Assembly (NCBI RefSeq): GCF_000621665.1
Contig: NZ_JHXQ01000016.1
Coordinates: 1-64,000, forward strand
From: Allorhizobium undicola ORS 992 = ATCC 700741
GTDB taxonomy: Bacteria; Pseudomonadota; Alphaproteobacteria; Rhizobiales; Rhizobiaceae
Direction: 5' to 3'
DNA: 64,000 nt
Shown here: one piece after another, positions 17,715-26,722 of the stretch
Numbering within the stretch: position 1 is the first letter of the stretch
Layout: the number at the start of each line of letters is the position of its first letter
Translations under genes and position numbers: made by a program
The notes under the pieces: model-generated
Database searches by the model: none
The model's input: only the letters and a program-made list of their open reading frames with translations
What the model was told of the DNA's origin: nothing

Positions 17715-17772
17715 CCTGTTTTCCCGCTTTCGGGAAAACAGGCCCTCATGCCGCATCCGCTTCGGATGCGGC
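17715..17772. other. Two consecutive perfect hairpins
   Basis: CCTGTTTTCCCG / CGGGAAAACAGG (12-bp stem, loop CTTT, 17715-17742) and GCCGCATCCG / CGGATGCGGC (10-bp stem, 3-base loop, 17750-17772), between the stop of the upstream small gene and the Shine-Dalgarno site of the DUF1059 gene. Neither has a T-run, so they could be RNA-processing or stabilising structures rather than simple terminators. Confidence 0.7.
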
Positions 17773-17848
17773 AGACAGACCTTTATGGTCCTTGTTATCC
17801 AACGCGGGGCGAATACGGCTTGTTCCGCCGTCTTGCCCGGTGCACGGC

Positions 17849-18118
17849 CTATTCGGGCATTGCCCAGGCATAAAAGACCGACGAGCTGGCATGGGCCATA
17901 TTCCGGGGCGCGGCATGAACCGCATCATTGGCGGCCTGTTTTTCCGGGCGGTGATTGCCTGAGAGCCGCAATTTGGCCTGCTCGACAAAGTAGCAATGCG
18001 GCAGGTCCGCATCGCTGGTGGCTTTCAGTTCGTGGGCAAGGCGGTCGATCAATTCGGCGGTGTCGAGGGCGCGGTCCTGATGTCGAGGGTCTGCGAGGGA
18101 CATGCTATGAGTGGTCAT
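17849..18118 (-). CDS. Small conserved hypothetical protein
   Basis: 89 residues, soluble, beginning MTTHSMSLADPRHQDRALDT; ATG 18118 is preceded by GGAGGAAGCA. It contains ELIDRLAHELKATSDADLPHCYF. I do not recognise a family. It has the same orientation as the DUF1059 gene downstream and may share its transcript. Confidence 0.65.
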   Translation of the reverse strand: MTTHSMSLADPRHQDRALDTAELIDRLAHELKATSDADLPHCYFVEQAKLRLSGNHRPEKQAANDAVHAAPRNMAHASSSVFYAWAMPE

Positions 18119-18293
18119 TGCTTCCTCCATCCTTGTGTCAACAGGATAGCACTGACCGGTTTTAATCCAATCTTAATTTTTTCACATCTGCTCACAAAGG
18201 TGAGTTTTAATCGCTTTTTCCGGTCACATTTGTATCAGTTCGGATCGACTGTCCAAATTCAGGGCGATAAGTGCTCGCTGCCTGGGCATTTTC

Positions 18294-19208
18294 TCAGGGC
18301 CAGCGCACCAGCGGCGGCAGCGATGACAGGATCGACTCGACATTGCCGCCGGTCTTCAATCCGAAGATGGTGCCGCGATCGTAGAGGAGGTTGAACTCGA
18401 CATAGCGCCCGCGCCGCACGAGCTGTTCTTCGCGGTCTGCCTCATTAAAGTCCAGGTTGAAATTGTTGCGCACCAGCTGCGGATAGACCTCTGCAAAACA
18501 GCGGCCCACATCCTGCACGAAGGCGAAGTTGGGTGCCCACTGGTCAAGCTTTTCGCCCGCGTGAAGCCAGTCGAAGAAGATGCCGCCAATGCCGCGGGGC
18601 TCGTTGCGGTGGGGCAGGAAGAAATACTCGTCGCACCAGGCCTTGTAGCGGGGGTAATCGGCAATGGCCGGATGCGCATCGCAGGCCTTTTTCATGGCGG
18701 CGTGAAAGGCCTGGCTGTCGGGATCGTCCTGGATGCGGCGCCGGTCGAGAACCGGGGTGAGGTCGGCGCCGCCGCCAAACCATTGGCTTGTCGTCACCAC
18801 CATGCGGGTATTCATGTGGACGGCCGGCACATTGGGATTGCAGGGATGGGCAATCAGCGAAATGCCGGAAGCCCAGAAGCGCGGATCCTCCTCCGCGCCG
18901 GGCATCTGCCTGCGAAATTCGGGGGAGAATTCACCATGCACGGTGGAGGTATGCACGCCGACCTTTTCGAAAACCCGGCCCTGCATCATCGACATGCGCC
19001 CGCCGCCGCCCTGGCCCCCGTCGCGCAGCCAGTCCTTTGCTTCGAAACGTCCGGGCTTGCGGTCGCTCAAAGGGCCGGACAGCGCGTCTTCCAGAGCCTC
19101 GAAGCTTGAACAGATCTGGTCTCTCAGGCTTTCGAACCAGCTTCTGGCCGTTGCCTTTCTGGCTTCGATGTCGTCGGGCAGGCCCTTGGGCAGAACGGGT
19201 CTTTGCAT
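18294..19208 (-). CDS. hemF: Aerobic coproporphyrinogen III oxidase
   Basis: Oxygen-dependent oxidative decarboxylation of coproporphyrinogen III in haem synthesis. Family motifs are all present: [20 protein letters not shown], the [10 protein letters not shown] signature, and a C-terminal [20 protein letters not shown]. 304 residues from ATG 19208, which has AAGGAAGAG upstream; the longer open frame is not needed. Monocistronic, divergent from a small hypothetical gene. Confidence 0.95.
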   Translation of the reverse strand: MQRPVLPKGLPDDIEARKATARSWFESLRDQICSSFEALEDALSGPLSDRKPGRFEAKDWLRDGGQGGGGRMSMMQGRVFEKVGVHTSTVHGEFSPEFRRQMPGAEEDPRFWASGISLIAHPCNPNVPAVHMNTRMVVTTSQWFGGGADLTPVLDRRRIQDDPDSQAFHAAMKKACDAHPAIADYPRYKAWCDEYFFLPHRNEPRGIGGIFFDWLHAGEKLDQWAPNFAFVQDVGRCFAEVYPQLVRNNFNLDFNEADREEQLVRRGRYVEFNLLYDRGTIFGLKTGGNVESILSSLPPLVRWP

Positions 19209-19402
19209 GGCGCTCTCTTCCTTTTCAGCGCATGTTTTATCCGGTCGTGACGAACCGGTGCTGCGCTGCCTGTGTTTGCCCTCTGCCATAGCAGAGCGGT
19301 GCGGCATTGGCCATCAAGGGCCGTGTATTTCAGAAGGAGGAAAAACCACGACTCCACATTGCCGGAGGATTTGTTATTCTGGCCGTGTGAAGAGGGAGCG
19401 CC

Positions 19403-19657
19403 ATGCCTGGAAGGTTTCCGCCACCACCGCTTGAAGGCCTGAAACGGCAACTTGACCGCTCCCGAAGTGGTGGGCCCGGCGCTTCTGGCTTTGTGCGCCA
19501 GACCTTTCGTCTCAGCCGTGAGGAGGCCCGCGCCAAGGCGCGGGAATGGTTCGACAGCTACCCCAAGGCCGCCTATTGGACCGAGGTGGAGAGCTGGCGG
19601 CAGCTTGAAGGCGACACGATAGAATTCACCATGCGCAGGCTTTCCAGCGCCGACTGA
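19403..19657 (+). CDS. Small conserved hypothetical protein
   Basis: 84 residues, ATG 19403 with AGAGGGAGC upstream. Pro-rich N-terminus (PGRFPPPPLEGLKRQLDRSR), then a segment with REEARAKAREWFDSYPKAAYW. No recognised domain; coding potential and the good Shine-Dalgarno site support it. It is read divergently from hemF. Confidence 0.7.
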   Translation: MPGRFPPPPLEGLKRQLDRSRSGGPGASGFVRQTFRLSREEARAKAREWFDSYPKAAYWTEVESWRQLEGDTIEFTMRRLSSAD

Positions 19658-19661
19658 GATT

Positions 19662-20022
19662 ACAGCGCCGTGCGTTTTATCAAACGCCACAGTACACGAC
19701 GCTAAGGTTTTGCGTGTGGCTTACCCCCCTCTGTCCTGCCGGACATCTCCCCCTCAAGGGGGGAGATCGGCAAGATCAAGGCCCTGCCTGAATTCCTGAA
19801 AAGGCCGTCATCACAAATAGTCTTTGAAGAATGGCGCTTTGTCCGTATTGCAATCTCCCCCCTTGAGGGGGAGATGCCTGGCAAGGCAGAGGGGGGGTAG
19901 GCCACGCCACATGCCTAAGCGTCGTGTACTGTGATCAAACGCACGAAGGACGCTGTAACACTTTAAATCTGCTGCATACTTTTCACCTTAAATCGATTCC
20001 TATTTAAGGAATTATGCAGTAG
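19662..20022 (+). repeat. R1 repeat interrupted by the miniature element
   Basis: The left part (19662-19687) ends ...CGTGCGTTTTATCAAACGC. The right part resumes at 19934 with ATCAAACGCACGAAGGACGC and continues through the second hairpin to 20022. Removing 19688-19942 (element plus one copy of ATCAAACGC) restores a normal R1 repeat. Confidence 0.9.
19688..19933. mobile_element. 246-bp miniature inverted-repeat element (MITE-like) with 9-bp target duplication
   Basis: The ends are perfect inverted repeats for 15 bases (CACAGTACACGACGC ... GCGTCGTGTACTGTG), and complementarity continues imperfectly for about 80 bases inward through CTTACCCC/GGGGTAGG and the CTCCCCCTTGAGGGGGAG blocks. It is flanked by the direct repeat ATCAAACGC (19679-19687 and 19934-19942). 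No ORF of useful size is present, so it must be mobilised in trans. The inner blocks resemble the intergenic mosaic repeats of rhizobia. A truncated copy lies at 319-498. Confidence 0.9.
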
Positions 20023-20034
20023 TCCCCGGAGGCG

Positions 20035-20331
20035 TTACCGCTTGCGCACGAACTCGGTTCGCAGCACCAGTCCCTTGATGGTGTCGTGGCGGCAGTCGAT
20101 TTCCTCGGGATTGTCGGTGAGGCGGATGGAGCGGATCACGGTTCCCTGCTTCAGGGTCTGGCCCGCGCCCTTGACCTTCAGATCCTTCACCAGCACCACG
20201 CTGTCGCCATCGGCCAGCAGGTTTCCCGAAGCGTCATAGGCCGAAGCGGCCTTGGCCTTTTCGGCTGCCAGTTCCGAGGCTGGACGCCATTCACCGCTTG
20301 CCTCGTCATAAATATAGTCGTCGTCGCTCAT
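20035..20331 (-). CDS. PhnA/YjdM-family protein lacking the zinc ribbon
   Basis: 98 residues from ATG 20331. The C-terminal PhnA domain is complete: YDASGNLLADGDSVVLVKDL, KVKGAGQTLKQGTVIRSIRL and a final RTEFVRKR. In typical YjdM proteins an N-terminal CPxC...CPEC zinc ribbon precedes this domain; here it is replaced by an acidic stretch (SDDDYIYDEASGEWRPA) without Cys. The function is unknown; the old alkylphosphonate-uptake name is not supported by function. Confidence 0.83.
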   Translation of the reverse strand: MSDDDYIYDEASGEWRPASELAAEKAKAASAYDASGNLLADGDSVVLVKDLKVKGAGQTLKQGTVIRSIRLTDNPEEIDCRHDTIKGLVLRTEFVRKR

Positions 20332-20420
20332 GGTTTTTCCCTGTCCGTCAAAGCCTGCCCATATCGCATTCCAGCAATAAGGCAAGCCTGCCTGATATCG
20401 CGAGGCAAAGGTGCCGCATT

Positions 20421-20521
20421 ACAGCGCCGTGCGTTTTATCAAACGCACCAAGGACGCTGTAACACTTTAAGTCTGCTGCATAATTCCTTAAATCGATTCC
20501 GATTTAAGGAATTATGCAGTA
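20421..20521 (+). repeat. Palindromic repeat, family R1
   Basis: Complete copy, ACAGCGCCGTGCGTTTTATC ... to ...AAGGAATTATGCAGTA, lacking the TTTTCACC insertion in the second hairpin, which is therefore a perfect palindrome. It fills much of the 310-base gap between the YjdM-like gene and the flagellin gene; nothing else is visible in that gap. Confidence 0.85.
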
Positions 20522-20641
20522 TCTCCGGTAATCGCTAAAATGCAGCCAATTCGGTAAAGCCGCCCGCAATAAATGGTGGATAGGGTGGGGGATGATCGGC
20601 GGCCATGGGGTCTGTGGGCGCGCTTGTCAGGATAGGTCTGC

Positions 20642-21601
20642 ATGGTTTCGGTTTCCGGTAATTCCACGGCTTCGTCGGCGTTGGCTCTGATGCGCGGCAC
20701 TTCGGCGGCGGAACAAACGACGCTTTCCCGCGTGGCAACCGGAAAGAAGGTCGATAAAGCGGCCGATAACGCAGCCTACTGGTCCATAGCCACGACAATG
20801 AAGGCGGCCAATCTGTCGCTGTCCAGCGCCGAGGATGCCACCGCCATGTCGGCGGCCGTCAGCGATACGGCAGCCCTTGGGCTGGATCAGGCCAACGGCA
20901 TTCTTTCCGAAATTCAGTCCAAACTCATCATGGCCAAGGCGGTCGGTTCCAACAAGCAGGCGATCAACGGTGAGATCTCGCAGTTGAAGGAGCAACTGAC
21001 GCAGGTCACGCAATCGGCAAGCTTCAGCGGTCAGAACTGGCTGGCGTTGGGCGCAGGCGAGCGGCCAAAGGTCACGTCCATGGTCTCTTCCGTGGGCAGC
21101 GATGCCGATGGCAATCTGGAGGTCAATGTCACCGATTTCGACACCGCGCAAAGCACGCTGACCAGTGCAAACGACGCCTCGGACGGCATTTTAACCCGCA
21201 GCTATCTGGGTGTGACGCGCACCGGCAATGCCTATGAATATTATCTGCTGGATAGAGGCTCCACCACGCCCGCATCCTCCACGGCGAAGGAAATTGGTCT
21301 CGACGACCAGACCAGCAACGACGAAATCGACGGCATGATCGCAGCCGTCAACACCATGCGGTCAGGCGTGACCAATGCCGCCGCCGCCGTTGGCGCCACC
21401 AGCCGCACGATTTCCGCCAATACCGAGTTTTTGAACGATTTGCAGGATGTGAACCAGATCAGCATTGGCCGTATGGTGGACGCCGACATGGAGGAGGAGG
21501 CAACCCGGCTCAGTGCCCAGCAGGTGCAGTCTCGTCTGCAAACCATCGGGCTGAACATTGCCAACAGCCAGCAGAAAAGTCTCTCGCAACTCTTCCTGTA
21601 G
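20642..21601 (+). CDS. Orphan flagellin
   Basis: 319 residues with both conserved flagellin ends: N-terminal LSRVATGKKVDKAADNAAYW and a following SIATTMKAANLSLSSAEDA, and C-terminal GRMVDADMEEEATRLSAQQV and QTIGLNIANSQQKSLSQLFL. These form the D0/D1 coiled-coil regions of the filament; the short variable centre (about residues 135-215) is surface-exposed. It should be exported by the flagellar type III system, yet no flagellar gene is nearby. The ribosome-binding site is weak. Its TAG stop belongs to repeat R2, and an R1 repeat precedes it. Confidence 0.92.
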   Translation: MVSVSGNSTASSALALMRGTSAAEQTTLSRVATGKKVDKAADNAAYWSIATTMKAANLSLSSAEDATAMSAAVSDTAALGLDQANGILSEIQSKLIMAKAVGSNKQAINGEISQLKEQLTQVTQSASFSGQNWLALGAGERPKVTSMVSSVGSDADGNLEVNVTDFDTAQSTLTSANDASDGILTRSYLGVTRTGNAYEYYLLDRGSTTPASSTAKEIGLDDQTSNDEIDGMIAAVNTMRSGVTNAAAAVGATSRTISANTEFLNDLQDVNQISIGRMVDADMEEEATRLSAQQVQSRLQTIGLNIANSQQKSLSQLFL

Positions 21602-21704
21602 AGCATTTCCAGGAAAAGTGTGTTCCGGTTTTCCGTCCGGAAATGCGGGAAAGCAAAAACCTAGAGCGCGTCCGGTGAACCTTTGTTCACCGGACGCGCT
21701 CTAG
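21599..21704 (+). repeat. Palindromic repeat, family R2
   Basis: TAGAGCATTTCCAGGAAAAG...CGGTTTTCCGTCCGGAAATG, then a second hairpin AGAGCGCGTCCGGTGAAC / GTTCACCGGACGCGCTCT ending CTAG. It begins on the flagellin stop codon and occupies the gap between the convergent genes. Confidence 0.85.
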
Positions 21705-21724
21705 CTCGCTCGGCCAATGCCGTT

Positions 21725-22693
21725 TCATGTGCCGCCACCTGGCAGCAGCAGTTCGGCCATCAGGCCGTAATGGTTGGAGCCCATGGCGGAGGGCAGTCGC
21801 TCCAGCTTTTCCGCAGCCAGCGGCTGGCGAATGAAGATGTGATCGATGGCCACGCCGAGACGCCCGGCGGCAATGGGCCATGTCGCCGGTTCGATGCCCG
21901 CCGTCGTCAGCCCTGTGCGGGCAAGCAGGTTCTGCATGTCGGGGGCGAGAATGGAGGCGTTGAAATCGCCCGCCAGCAGCAGAGGCCCGTCGAAATCCTC
22001 CAGCACGTCGGCCAGTTCGTCGGTTTCCTCAATGTGGTAATCGTCGAAATAGGGCTTGCTGAGATGGGCGGCGACCAGACGCAGCGGCGCGCCATGGACT
22101 GAAATTTTCGCCATGGCGAAGCGGTCGCGCCTGAGATCGCTCAAGGTGCCGACGTAAATGTTCGTTAGCGGATATTTCGACAGCAGCATCAGGTCGCAGG
22201 TATCGGTGTGGATGCCGCAGCCGATGCGATAAGGGTAAATGTCTGTCAGCCGGTCGAGATGCTGGCCCACCGGCTCGGCCTCCATGACATAGGCAATGTC
22301 GGCGCCCGAGGCACGGATCATTTCGGCAATCGCGCGGCCATTTTCCAGATTGTCGCCCAGAACGTTGAAGGACATGACCTTCAACCGCTGGTAGGCCACG
22401 CCCCCGCCATTTGCCGGGGCGGGCGGCAGGTATATTGCAATCATCAGCAGGGCATGGGCGGTGATGGCAAGCGCCCCTGCAAGGTTGGTCCATGCCACGG
22501 CCAGCCTGATTTTACCGGCCCGCTGCGCAAGAAGGAGCAGGAAAAGCGCCACGGCGACCAGAAAGGCGCCAAGGTGCAATTGCAGGCTATGGAGAAAACC
22601 CGGCGGCCACAGGCCGGGCAGGGCGCGCAGCGCCACGCAACCGTATCCGGCCAGCAAAACCAGCCATAACCAATGCCGCATGACATTCTTCAT
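21725..22693 (-). CDS. Endonuclease/exonuclease/phosphatase-family membrane-anchored protein
   Basis: 322 residues from ATG 22693: three N-terminal membrane segments (about 7-25, 33-53, 62-84), then an EEP domain with VMSFNVLGDNLENG, VAAHLSKPYF, LLAGDFNASI, and terminal IDHIFI and SNHYGLMAEL. These are the Mg-binding and catalytic Asp/His positions of the DNase I-like fold. Probably a periplasmic-side phosphodiesterase or sphingomyelinase-like enzyme; the substrate is unknown. The far longer open frame upstream lacks hydrophobic or conserved features. Confidence 0.82.
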   Translation of the reverse strand: MKNVMRHWLWLVLLAGYGCVALRALPGLWPPGFLHSLQLHLGAFLVAVALFLLLLAQRAGKIRLAVAWTNLAGALAITAHALLMIAIYLPPAPANGGGVAYQRLKVMSFNVLGDNLENGRAIAEMIRASGADIAYVMEAEPVGQHLDRLTDIYPYRIGCGIHTDTCDLMLLSKYPLTNIYVGTLSDLRRDRFAMAKISVHGAPLRLVAAHLSKPYFDDYHIEETDELADVLEDFDGPLLLAGDFNASILAPDMQNLLARTGLTTAGIEPATWPIAAGRLGVAIDHIFIRQPLAAEKLERLPSAMGSNHYGLMAELLLPGGGT

Positions 22694-23202
22694 TGGAAAT
22701 CTCTTGATTTGCGCGCATCGCGCAGGCGCGGGGCGGGTGAGAGGTGTCTTGTTGCGATGCAATACATCATGCTGTTTCGGGTTGAACTTGTCATATGGCA
22801 AATCCGTGGCAGGCGGGCCTTGCCCCTCCAATCGGGGGGAATCGCCGCAGCCGCAGGCCGCAGCACTTGTTGATGCAGCGCAACATGCCGGAAAATCGCG
22901 GGTTTTCCCATATGTCGAATATCTAAATTTTTCCGCGACATGTTGCCTCTCATTGCATTGCAAGGCTGGACAATTTCAATACCTTGCGTAGAAATTGTCT
23001 GATCGGCGGAGAATCTGTGGCGCAAACATGGCGTTCAGGCTTTCCCGCGCGAAGGAGGAGTGCATCGTTACGCTGCGCTGGCGCCTGGAGGGGCGAGGCC
23101 GCCGCCTAACTTCAAGAGACCGTATGATCCATGTCAAATCCTGACCGGCTTTGGCCCTTTATACGGTAACGGTTTATCGCATGTTGATGCGAAGAGGATG
23201 GT
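22694..23202. other. 509-base intergenic region upstream of petABC
   Basis: Divergent promoters must lie here. Visible structure: inverted repeat GCAACATG (22880-22887) / CATGTTGC (22939-22946), a GAAAATCGCGGGTTTTC palindrome between them, and an AT-rich stretch at about 22915-22932. A strong GAAGGAGGA at 23051-23059 leads into a 48-codon GTG ORF whose stop overlaps the petA start, but its spacing is too short to support it. No RNA gene recognised. Confidence 0.5.
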
Positions 23203-23787
23203 ATGACCGTGAGCGAACAAGAGACACATAGTGAGAGCCTGGGCGGGCCAACTCGCCGCGATTTTCTGTATCTGGCCACCGGCATGGCCGGGGCAGTCGG
23301 CGCCGTTGCCGTTGCCTGGCCTTTCATCGACCAGATGCGCCCCGATGCCTCGACGCTTGCGTTGGCTTCCATCGAGGTGGATGTCTCGGCGCTGCAACCC
23401 GGCATGTCGCTGACGGTCAAGTGGCGCGGCAAGCCGGTCTTCATCCGCAACCGCACCGACAAGGAAGTGGAAGAGGCCAAGGCCGTGCCGATTGCCGAAC
23501 TCAAGGATCCGGTGGCGCGCAATGCCAATGGCGAAGAGGCGGCCCAGGCCACCGACCTTGCAAGGTCGGCAGGGCAGGGCAAGGAAAACTGGATCGTCAT
23601 GATCGGGTCCTGCACGCATCTGGGCTGTGTGCCGCTTGGGCAGGCGGGTGAATATGGCGGGTGGTTCTGTCCCTGCCATGGCTCGGTCTATGATACGGCG
23701 GGCCGTATCCGCAAAGGTCCGGCGCCGGAAAACCTGCATATTCCGAACTACGCATTCACGTCCGATACTGTCATCAAGATCGGCTGA
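23203..23787 (+). CDS. petA: Ubiquinol-cytochrome c reductase Rieske iron-sulfur subunit
   Basis: 194 residues. N-terminal TAT-type signal anchor ([20 protein letters not shown]), then the Rieske cluster motifs CTHLGC and CPCHGS, supplying the Cys/His ligands of the 2Fe-2S centre and the disulfide Cys. It transfers electrons from ubiquinol to cytochrome c1 on the periplasmic side. First gene of petABC, 11 bases before petB. Confidence 0.97.
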   Translation: MTVSEQETHSESLGGPTRRDFLYLATGMAGAVGAVAVAWPFIDQMRPDASTLALASIEVDVSALQPGMSLTVKWRGKPVFIRNRTDKEVEEAKAVPIAELKDPVARNANGEEAAQATDLARSAGQGKENWIVMIGSCTHLGCVPLGQAGEYGGWFCPCHGSVYDTAGRIRKGPAPENLHIPNYAFTSDTVIKIG

Positions 23788-23798
23788 GGGGGACTTTC

Positions 23799-25067
23799 AT
23801 GAGTGGGCATTCTTCGTACCAGCCATCGAACGGCGTGACACGGTGGATCGATTCGCGGCTTCCCTTGCCGCGCATGGTCTATGACAGTTTCATCGCCTAT
23901 CCGGTTCCCCGCAACCTCAACTACGCCTACACCTTCGGCGCCATGCTGGCCGTCATGCTGGTGGTGCAGATCCTGACCGGCGTGGTGCTGGCCATGCATT
24001 ACGCCGCCGATACCACCGTTGCCTTCACCTCGGTCGAAAAGATCATGCGTGACGTCAATCACGGCTGGCTGCTGCGCTATCTTCACGCCAATGGCGCGTC
24101 CTTCTTCTTCATCGCCGTTTACCTGCACATTGCCCGCGGGCTCTATTACGGTTCCTACAAGGCGCCGCGCGAAATTCTGTGGATGCTGGGCGTGGTGATC
24201 TTCCTGCTGATGATGGCAACCGCCTTCATGGGCTACGTGCTGCCCTGGGGGCAGATGTCCTTCTGGGGCGCCACCGTCATCACCGGCTTCTTCTCGGCCT
24301 TCCCCTGGGTTGGCGAGTGGATACAGACCTTCCTGCTGGGCGGCTTTGCCGTGGACCAGCCGACGCTGAACCGCTTCTTCTCGCTGCATTACCTGCTGCC
24401 TTTCATGATTACCGGCGTGGTCATCCTGCATGTGTGGGCGCTGCATGTGACGGGCCAGACCAACCCCACCGGCGTCGAGGTGAAGACCAAGACCGACACG
24501 GTGCCTTTCACGCCCTATGCCACGCTGAAGGATGCCTTCGGTGTCGTGATCTTCCTGATCGCCTATGCCTGGTTCGTGTTCTACATGCCGAACTTCCTGG
24601 GCCATCCGGATAATTACATCATGGCCGACCCGCTGAAGACCCCGGCGCATATCGTGCCGGAATGGTACTTCCTGCCCTTCTACGCCATGCTGCGCGCCAT
24701 CACCTTCAATATCGGCCCGATCGATTCCAAGCTCGGCGGCGTGTTGACGATGTTCGGCTCCATCATCGTGCTGTTCTTCCTGCCGTGGCTGGACACGTCC
24801 AAGGTGCGTTCGGCCGTCTACCGTCCCTGGTACAAGCTGTTCTTCTGGCTGTTCGTGGCCGATTGCATCCTGCTGGGCTGGCTGGGCTCGCGTCAGCCGA
24901 CCGATCTCTACACCACCATGGCGCAGTTCGGCACGCTCTACTATTTCGGTTTCTTCATCGTGATCATGCCGCTTCTCGGCCTGTTCGAAACGCCCCGGCG
25001 CATTCCGAACTCGATCACCGAAGCCGTTCTGGAAAAAGCAGGCAAGCCTGCGGCGCATCAAGTCTGA
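23799..25067 (+). CDS. petB: Cytochrome b of the bc1 complex
   Basis: 422 residues and eight or more membrane helices, carrying both haems b. Conserved: [18 protein letters not shown] after the first haem helices, [20 protein letters not shown] at the Qo site, and [15 protein letters not shown] (the PEWY motif) at about residue 287. It is not fused to cytochrome c1, unlike in Bradyrhizobium. A GAGGGGGAC precedes the ATG. Confidence 0.97.
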   Translation: MSGHSSYQPSNGVTRWIDSRLPLPRMVYDSFIAYPVPRNLNYAYTFGAMLAVMLVVQILTGVVLAMHYAADTTVAFTSVEKIMRDVNHGWLLRYLHANGASFFFIAVYLHIARGLYYGSYKAPREILWMLGVVIFLLMMATAFMGYVLPWGQMSFWGATVITGFFSAFPWVGEWIQTFLLGGFAVDQPTLNRFFSLHYLLPFMITGVVILHVWALHVTGQTNPTGVEVKTKTDTVPFTPYATLKDAFGVVIFLIAYAWFVFYMPNFLGHPDNYIMADPLKTPAHIVPEWYFLPFYAMLRAITFNIGPIDSKLGGVLTMFGSIIVLFFLPWLDTSKVRSAVYRPWYKLFFWLFVADCILLGWLGSRQPTDLYTTMAQFGTLYYFGFFIVIMPLLGLFETPRRIPNSITEAVLEKAGKPAAHQV

Positions 25068-25093
25068 CACGGCCAAGGCAGAGGATTACAGTT

Positions 25094-25948
25094 ATGAAAA
25101 AGCTTGCAACAAGCATCCTTTCGCTGGCCTTTGCCACGGGTCTCGGTATCACCGGGGCCCTGGCTCAGGAACATGCCGAAGGCGAAACGCCGCATTACCC
25201 CATCCACAAGCCAAAGAATGTGGAATGGAGCTTTGGCGGCCCGTTCGGCAAATATGACAAGGGCCAATTGCAGCGCGGCCTGAAGGTCTACAAGGAAGTC
25301 TGCTCGGCCTGTCATTCCATGAAGCTCGTGTCCTTCCGCACGCTGGAGGGGCTGGGCTATTCCGAGGAGCAGGTGAAGGCCTTCGCCTCCGAATATGAAG
25401 TGCAGGATGGGCCGAACGGTTCGGGCGAAATGTTCACCCGCAAGGCGGTTCCTTCCGACCACTTCCCGTCGCCTTTCCCCAATCAGGAAGCGGCGGCTGC
25501 GGCCAATAACGGCGCGGCACCGCCGGACATGTCGCTGCTGGCCAAGGCACGCGGCATAGAGCGCGGTTTCCCGACCTTCATCTTCGACATCTTCACGCAA
25601 TATCAGCAGGGCGGGCCGGACTATATCTACTCGCTCATCACCGGCTATCAGGATCCGCCGGCTGGCGTGACGGTGGCGGAAGGCACGCATTACAACCCTT
25701 ATTTCGCAAATGCCGCAGCCCTTGCCATGGCCCCGCCGCTCAGCGATGGGCAGGTGACTTATGACGACGGCAGCCCACAGACGCTGGACCAGTATGCCAA
25801 GGACGTTGCCGCCTTCCTGATGTGGGCCGCAGAGCCGCATCTGGAAGAGCGCAAGCGCACCGGCTTCATGGTCATGGTGTTCCTGCTGATCTTCGCGGCC
25901 CTGGTCTACCTCACCAAGAAATCGGTCTATGCCAACAAGGAGCATTGA
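25094..25948 (+). CDS. petC: Cytochrome c1 of the bc1 complex
   Basis: 284 residues from ATG 25094. A cleavable signal peptide (MKKLATSILSLAFATGLGIT ... ALAQ) is followed by the haem c motif CSACH near residue 75 and the PPDMSLLAKARG stretch. A C-terminal membrane anchor (TGFMVMVFLLIFAALVYL) ends in Lys-rich residues. It receives electrons from the Rieske protein. Last gene of petABC, followed by an intrinsic terminator. Confidence 0.96.
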   Translation: MKKLATSILSLAFATGLGITGALAQEHAEGETPHYPIHKPKNVEWSFGGPFGKYDKGQLQRGLKVYKEVCSACHSMKLVSFRTLEGLGYSEEQVKAFASEYEVQDGPNGSGEMFTRKAVPSDHFPSPFPNQEAAAAANNGAAPPDMSLLAKARGIERGFPTFIFDIFTQYQQGGPDYIYSLITGYQDPPAGVTVAEGTHYNPYFANAAALAMAPPLSDGQVTYDDGSPQTLDQYAKDVAAFLMWAAEPHLEERKRTGFMVMVFLLIFAALVYLTKKSVYANKEH

Positions 25949-25974
25949 TCGCTCCGGTCATGACGGTTCCAGAA

Positions 25975-26001
25975 AAGGCGGCTTGCGGGCCGCCTTTTTC
26001 T
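25975..26001 (+). terminator. petABC intrinsic terminator
   Basis: AAGGCGGC (25975-25982) pairs with GCCGCCTT (25989-25996), loop TTGCGG, followed by TTTCTTT. It lies 27 bases after the petC stop. Confidence 0.85.
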
Positions 26002-26051
26002 TTGCGGACACCTTTGTCGCGGCTGGCGAGATTTTCCTGGAAATGCCCTTG

Positions 26052-26094
26052 TTACGGCGTCCTTTGTGCGTTTAATAAACCCCGCAGCGCTATA
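26052..26094 (-). repeat. Degenerate half-copy of repeat R1 (first hairpin)
   Basis: TTACGGCGTCCTTTGTGCG TTTAATAAACCCCGCAGCGC resembles the reverse complement of the first R1 hairpin but with decayed arms. It lies between the petC terminator and apt. Confidence 0.6.
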
Positions 26095-26157
26095 GGGTGT
26101 TTGGATATTCGAGCCCTGATAGAAGGTCCGGCGCAATTTTTTTGAGAGTTTCCATTC

Positions 26158-26700
26158 ATGTCCAGCATCGCCCACGAGCTTGCCTCCGCCATCCGCTCGA
26201 TCAATGATTACCCCAAGCCGGGTATCATCTTTCGCGACATCACCACGCTGCTCGGCAATCCGCGTGCCTTTCGCCGCGCCGTGGACGAGCTGGTGCAGCC
26301 CTATGCCGGGCTGAAGATCGACAAGATCGCGGGCATGGAAGCGCGCGGCTTCATTCTGGGCGGGGCGGTGGCCCACCAGCTTTCCGCCGGTTTCGTGCCG
26401 ATCCGCAAGAAGGGCAAGCTGCCGCATGATACGGTGCGCATCGCCTATAGTCTGGAATATGGCGTGGACGAGATGGAAATGCATGTCGATGCCGTCCAGC
26501 CTGGCGAAAAGGTCATTCTGGTCGATGACCTGATTGCCACCGGCGGCACGGCTGTCGGGGCGGTGCAACTCTTGCGCCAGATCGGCGCGGATGTGGTATC
26601 GGCCTGCTTCGTCATCGATCTTCCCGATCTTGGCGGCCGCAAGAAGCTGGAGGCGCTGGGCGTGGACGTGCGCACGCTGGTGGCCTTCGACGGGCATTGA
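26158..26700 (+). CDS. apt: Adenine phosphoribosyltransferase
   Basis: Converts adenine and PRPP to AMP (purine salvage). 180 residues with the PRPP-binding motif [14 protein letters not shown] and the adenine-binding [13 protein letters not shown] / [11 protein letters not shown] region, the normal length of bacterial Apt. The ATG at 26158 begins [12 protein letters not shown], with a weak GAGAG ribosome site. It runs convergently to the ABC exporter genes, 22 bases away. Confidence 0.96.
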   Translation: MSSIAHELASAIRSINDYPKPGIIFRDITTLLGNPRAFRRAVDELVQPYAGLKIDKIAGMEARGFILGGAVAHQLSAGFVPIRKKGKLPHDTVRIAYSLEYGVDEMEMHVDAVQPGEKVILVDDLIATGGTAVGAVQLLRQIGADVVSACFVIDLPDLGGRKKLEALGVDVRTLVAFDGH

Positions 26701-26722
26701 GGGTTTGCGTCTGGACGTGTGA

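Noticed and set aside
23060-23206. 48-codon GTG ORF overlapping the petA start as ATGA, with a strong GAAGGAGGA upstream
   Set aside because: The Shine-Dalgarno to GTG spacing is too short and the peptide is Pro/Arg-rich without structure; the overlap may be chance.
23748-25076. Minus-strand 442-codon ORF
   Set aside because: Antisense to petB; His/Gln/Asp-rich shadow composition, no motifs.
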